Assembly (NCBI GenBank): GCA_049890195.1
Contig: JBMHBY010000003.1
Coordinates: forward strand, 124,001-188,000
Direction of reading: 5' to 3'
Origin: JAYQKL01 sp049890195
GTDB taxonomy: Bacteria; Pseudomonadota; Alphaproteobacteria; RS24
DNA length: 64,000 bases
In this document: piece after piece, positions 63,120 through 64,000 of the stretch
How the letters are laid out: each line of letters starts with the position of its first letter
How positions within the stretch are numbered: the stretch's first letter is position 1
Made by a program: the position numbers and the translations under genes
Notes under the pieces: model-generated
The model's database searches: none
Seen by the model: the letters and a program-made list of their open reading frames with translations, nothing else
What the model was told of the DNA's origin: nothing

Positions 63120-64000
63120 ATGCAGCAGGGTGAACCGAGCCAGACGGCGAAAATGACGGCGGTGATGCGCGCCTACCACAATGCCTATGCCCCCAACCCG
63201 AAGATTTTGGAGGATGATGTCGCACTCAGCCTGACCGGTCTCGGCTCACAGGATGCCCTGGCCGAACATTACAATGGCGTGGTTGACCTTTTTGCAGCCC
63301 TTTCCAACAAGGAGACCGCCGATCTGTTTGTCCGCCGCACCATGGACTTTGTCTGCATGCGGTCACGGTTGTTTGAGGAGCAGTTGAAAACCGCCCTTGC
63401 TGACGGCATAGAGCAGGTCATTGTGCTGGGTGCCGGGCTGGATACAACGGCCTATAAATTCGCCGACCAGCTGCAGGGAGTCACAATCTATGAAATCGAC
63501 CATCCCGACACGCAGCAATGGAAGCGTAATGCCTTGGAGAACAGCGGCATCGCCATCCCGGACAATCTGCAGTTTATCGGCATTGATTTTGAAACCCAGA
63601 CCCTGACGGATGCACTCGACCAGGCGGGGGTCAACCGCGACCTTCTGACCATGATGTCCTGGCTGGGCGTTGTCATGTATCTGACCGATGACGGCATCCG
63701 CTCCAGCCTGTCGGTGTTGAGCGAGTTTGCCAAAGGCAGCCGCATGGTCATGGATTTTGTCATGCCGGATTACGAACAGGTCGAGGGGTATGAGCCTGAT
63801 GACCTGACCAATCTTTATAAGGTTGTCGCCGAAATGGGGGAGCCGATGCTGTCCAAGCTCGGCATAGAGGACTGGAAGGAACGCTTCGCCACAGCCGGTT
63901 TCGCAGAGGTGACATTCTATTCAACTGAAATGCTGATTGAGCAGTTCATGGGCGGCGAGGCCGGGCTCTATGCCATTCCCGCCGGCACAACCACGCTTCT
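63120..64000 (+). CDS. LCMT/PPM1-like class I SAM methyltransferase (3' end beyond window)
   Basis: 293 codons visible. N-terminal region with RRTMDFVCMRSRLFEEQL, then VIVLGAGLDTTAYKF (SAM-binding motif I) and IYEIDHPDTQQWKR (motif II), LTMMSWLGVVMYL, and SRMVMDFVMPDYEQVEGYEP in part. This matches the TIGR00027-type methyltransferases related to leucine carboxyl methyltransferase; substrate unknown. AAGGAGA upstream sets the start at 63120. Confidence 0.9.
   Translation, partial: MQQGEPSQTAKMTAVMRAYHNAYAPNPKILEDDVALSLTGLGSQDALAEHYNGVVDLFAALSNKETADLFVRRTMDFVCMRSRLFEEQLKTALADGIEQVIVLGAGLDTTAYKFADQLQGVTIYEIDHPDTQQWKRNALENSGIAIPDNLQFIGIDFETQTLTDALDQAGVNRDLLTMMSWLGVVMYLTDDGIRSSLSVLSEFAKGSRMVMDFVMPDYEQVEGYEPDDLTNLYKVVAEMGEPMLSKLGIEDWKERFATAGFAEVTFYSTEMLIEQFMGGEAGLYAIPAGTTTL

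Noticed and set aside
1..64000. tRNA, rRNA, CRISPR array, insertion sequence or integrase
   Set aside because: Reading the intergenic spacers showed no cloverleaf with acceptor end, no regularly spaced repeats, and no transposase or integrase motifs. A tRNA scan was not possible here, so a weak miss cannot be excluded.

Overview
The window is a high-GC bacterial chromosome segment, and its gene content points to an alphaproteobacterium. Markers are a System I cytochrome c maturation cluster (ccmABCDG), a heme block with an alphaproteobacterial mitofilin-like gene (hemC-hemD-mitofilin-hemY), an SDHAF4/DUF1674 gene, a DUF2794 gene, an IalB-family gene, the dapF-mtaB-ftsY block and a fused cysNC. 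I cannot name the order or genus from sequence alone. No rRNA, tRNA, CRISPR array, intact insertion sequence or prophage was recognised.

Layout: (1) 1-12.8 kb: ffh (3' end off the window) diverges from dapF-mtaB-ftsY-yciB. A leftward run follows: ccmA, ccmB, ccmC, ccmD, ccmG and a Nudix hydrolase. Then come acnA with a clear terminator, DUF2794 and a membrane protein. (2) 12.8-18.6 kb: Bax-inhibitor-1 protein, an FtsX-type permease with its ATPase, divergent tesA, and the orphan C-terminal remnant of a HlyD-type secretion adaptor beside homopolymer tracts. (3) 18.6-25.3 kb: phhB, a quinone oxidoreductase, a SpoU methyltransferase, an ECF sigma factor, IalB, rlmN, and two small related membrane proteins flanking an MDR oxidoreductase. 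Each small gene has a similar ~105-bp repeat upstream. (4) 25.7-26.9 kb: an AT-rich accessory insert with an EVE-like domain and a PD-(D/E)XK-like nuclease in one reading frame, separated by a single TAA. (5) 26.9-37.7 kb: Old Yellow Enzyme homologue, argG, folD, yggT, a His-rich outer-membrane barrel, the heme/mitofilin block, tsaD. (6) 37.7-38.8 kb: AT-rich insert with a TetR regulator and its probable operator. (7) 38.8-46 kb: gpsA, YciI, EVE, Rieske, MFS, acs, a secreted nuclease, an alpha/beta-hydrolase-like protein lacking the nucleophile serine, SDHAF4. (8) 46-58.2 kb: rsmB, a TPR-sulfotransferase, rpe, a heparinase II/III protein, purH, MaoC, then cysD-cysNC-tetR-phosphatase. (9) 58.2-64 kb: aldo/keto reductase, crotonase, Tat-exported amidase, MFS, and an LCMT-like methyltransferase cut by the window end.

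Most genes are housekeeping: protein targeting (ffh, ftsY), cytochrome c and heme supply, TCA cycle (acnA, SDHAF4), lysine, arginine, purine and folate synthesis, tRNA/rRNA modification and sulfate activation. CysDNC would make PAPS, the donor that the TPR-sulfotransferase about 6 kb away would need. The least conventional parts are the split EVE-nuclease gene, the repeat-associated small membrane protein pair, the serine-less hydrolase, and the regulator-plus-phosphatase tail of the cys operon with a perfect palindrome at its promoter.
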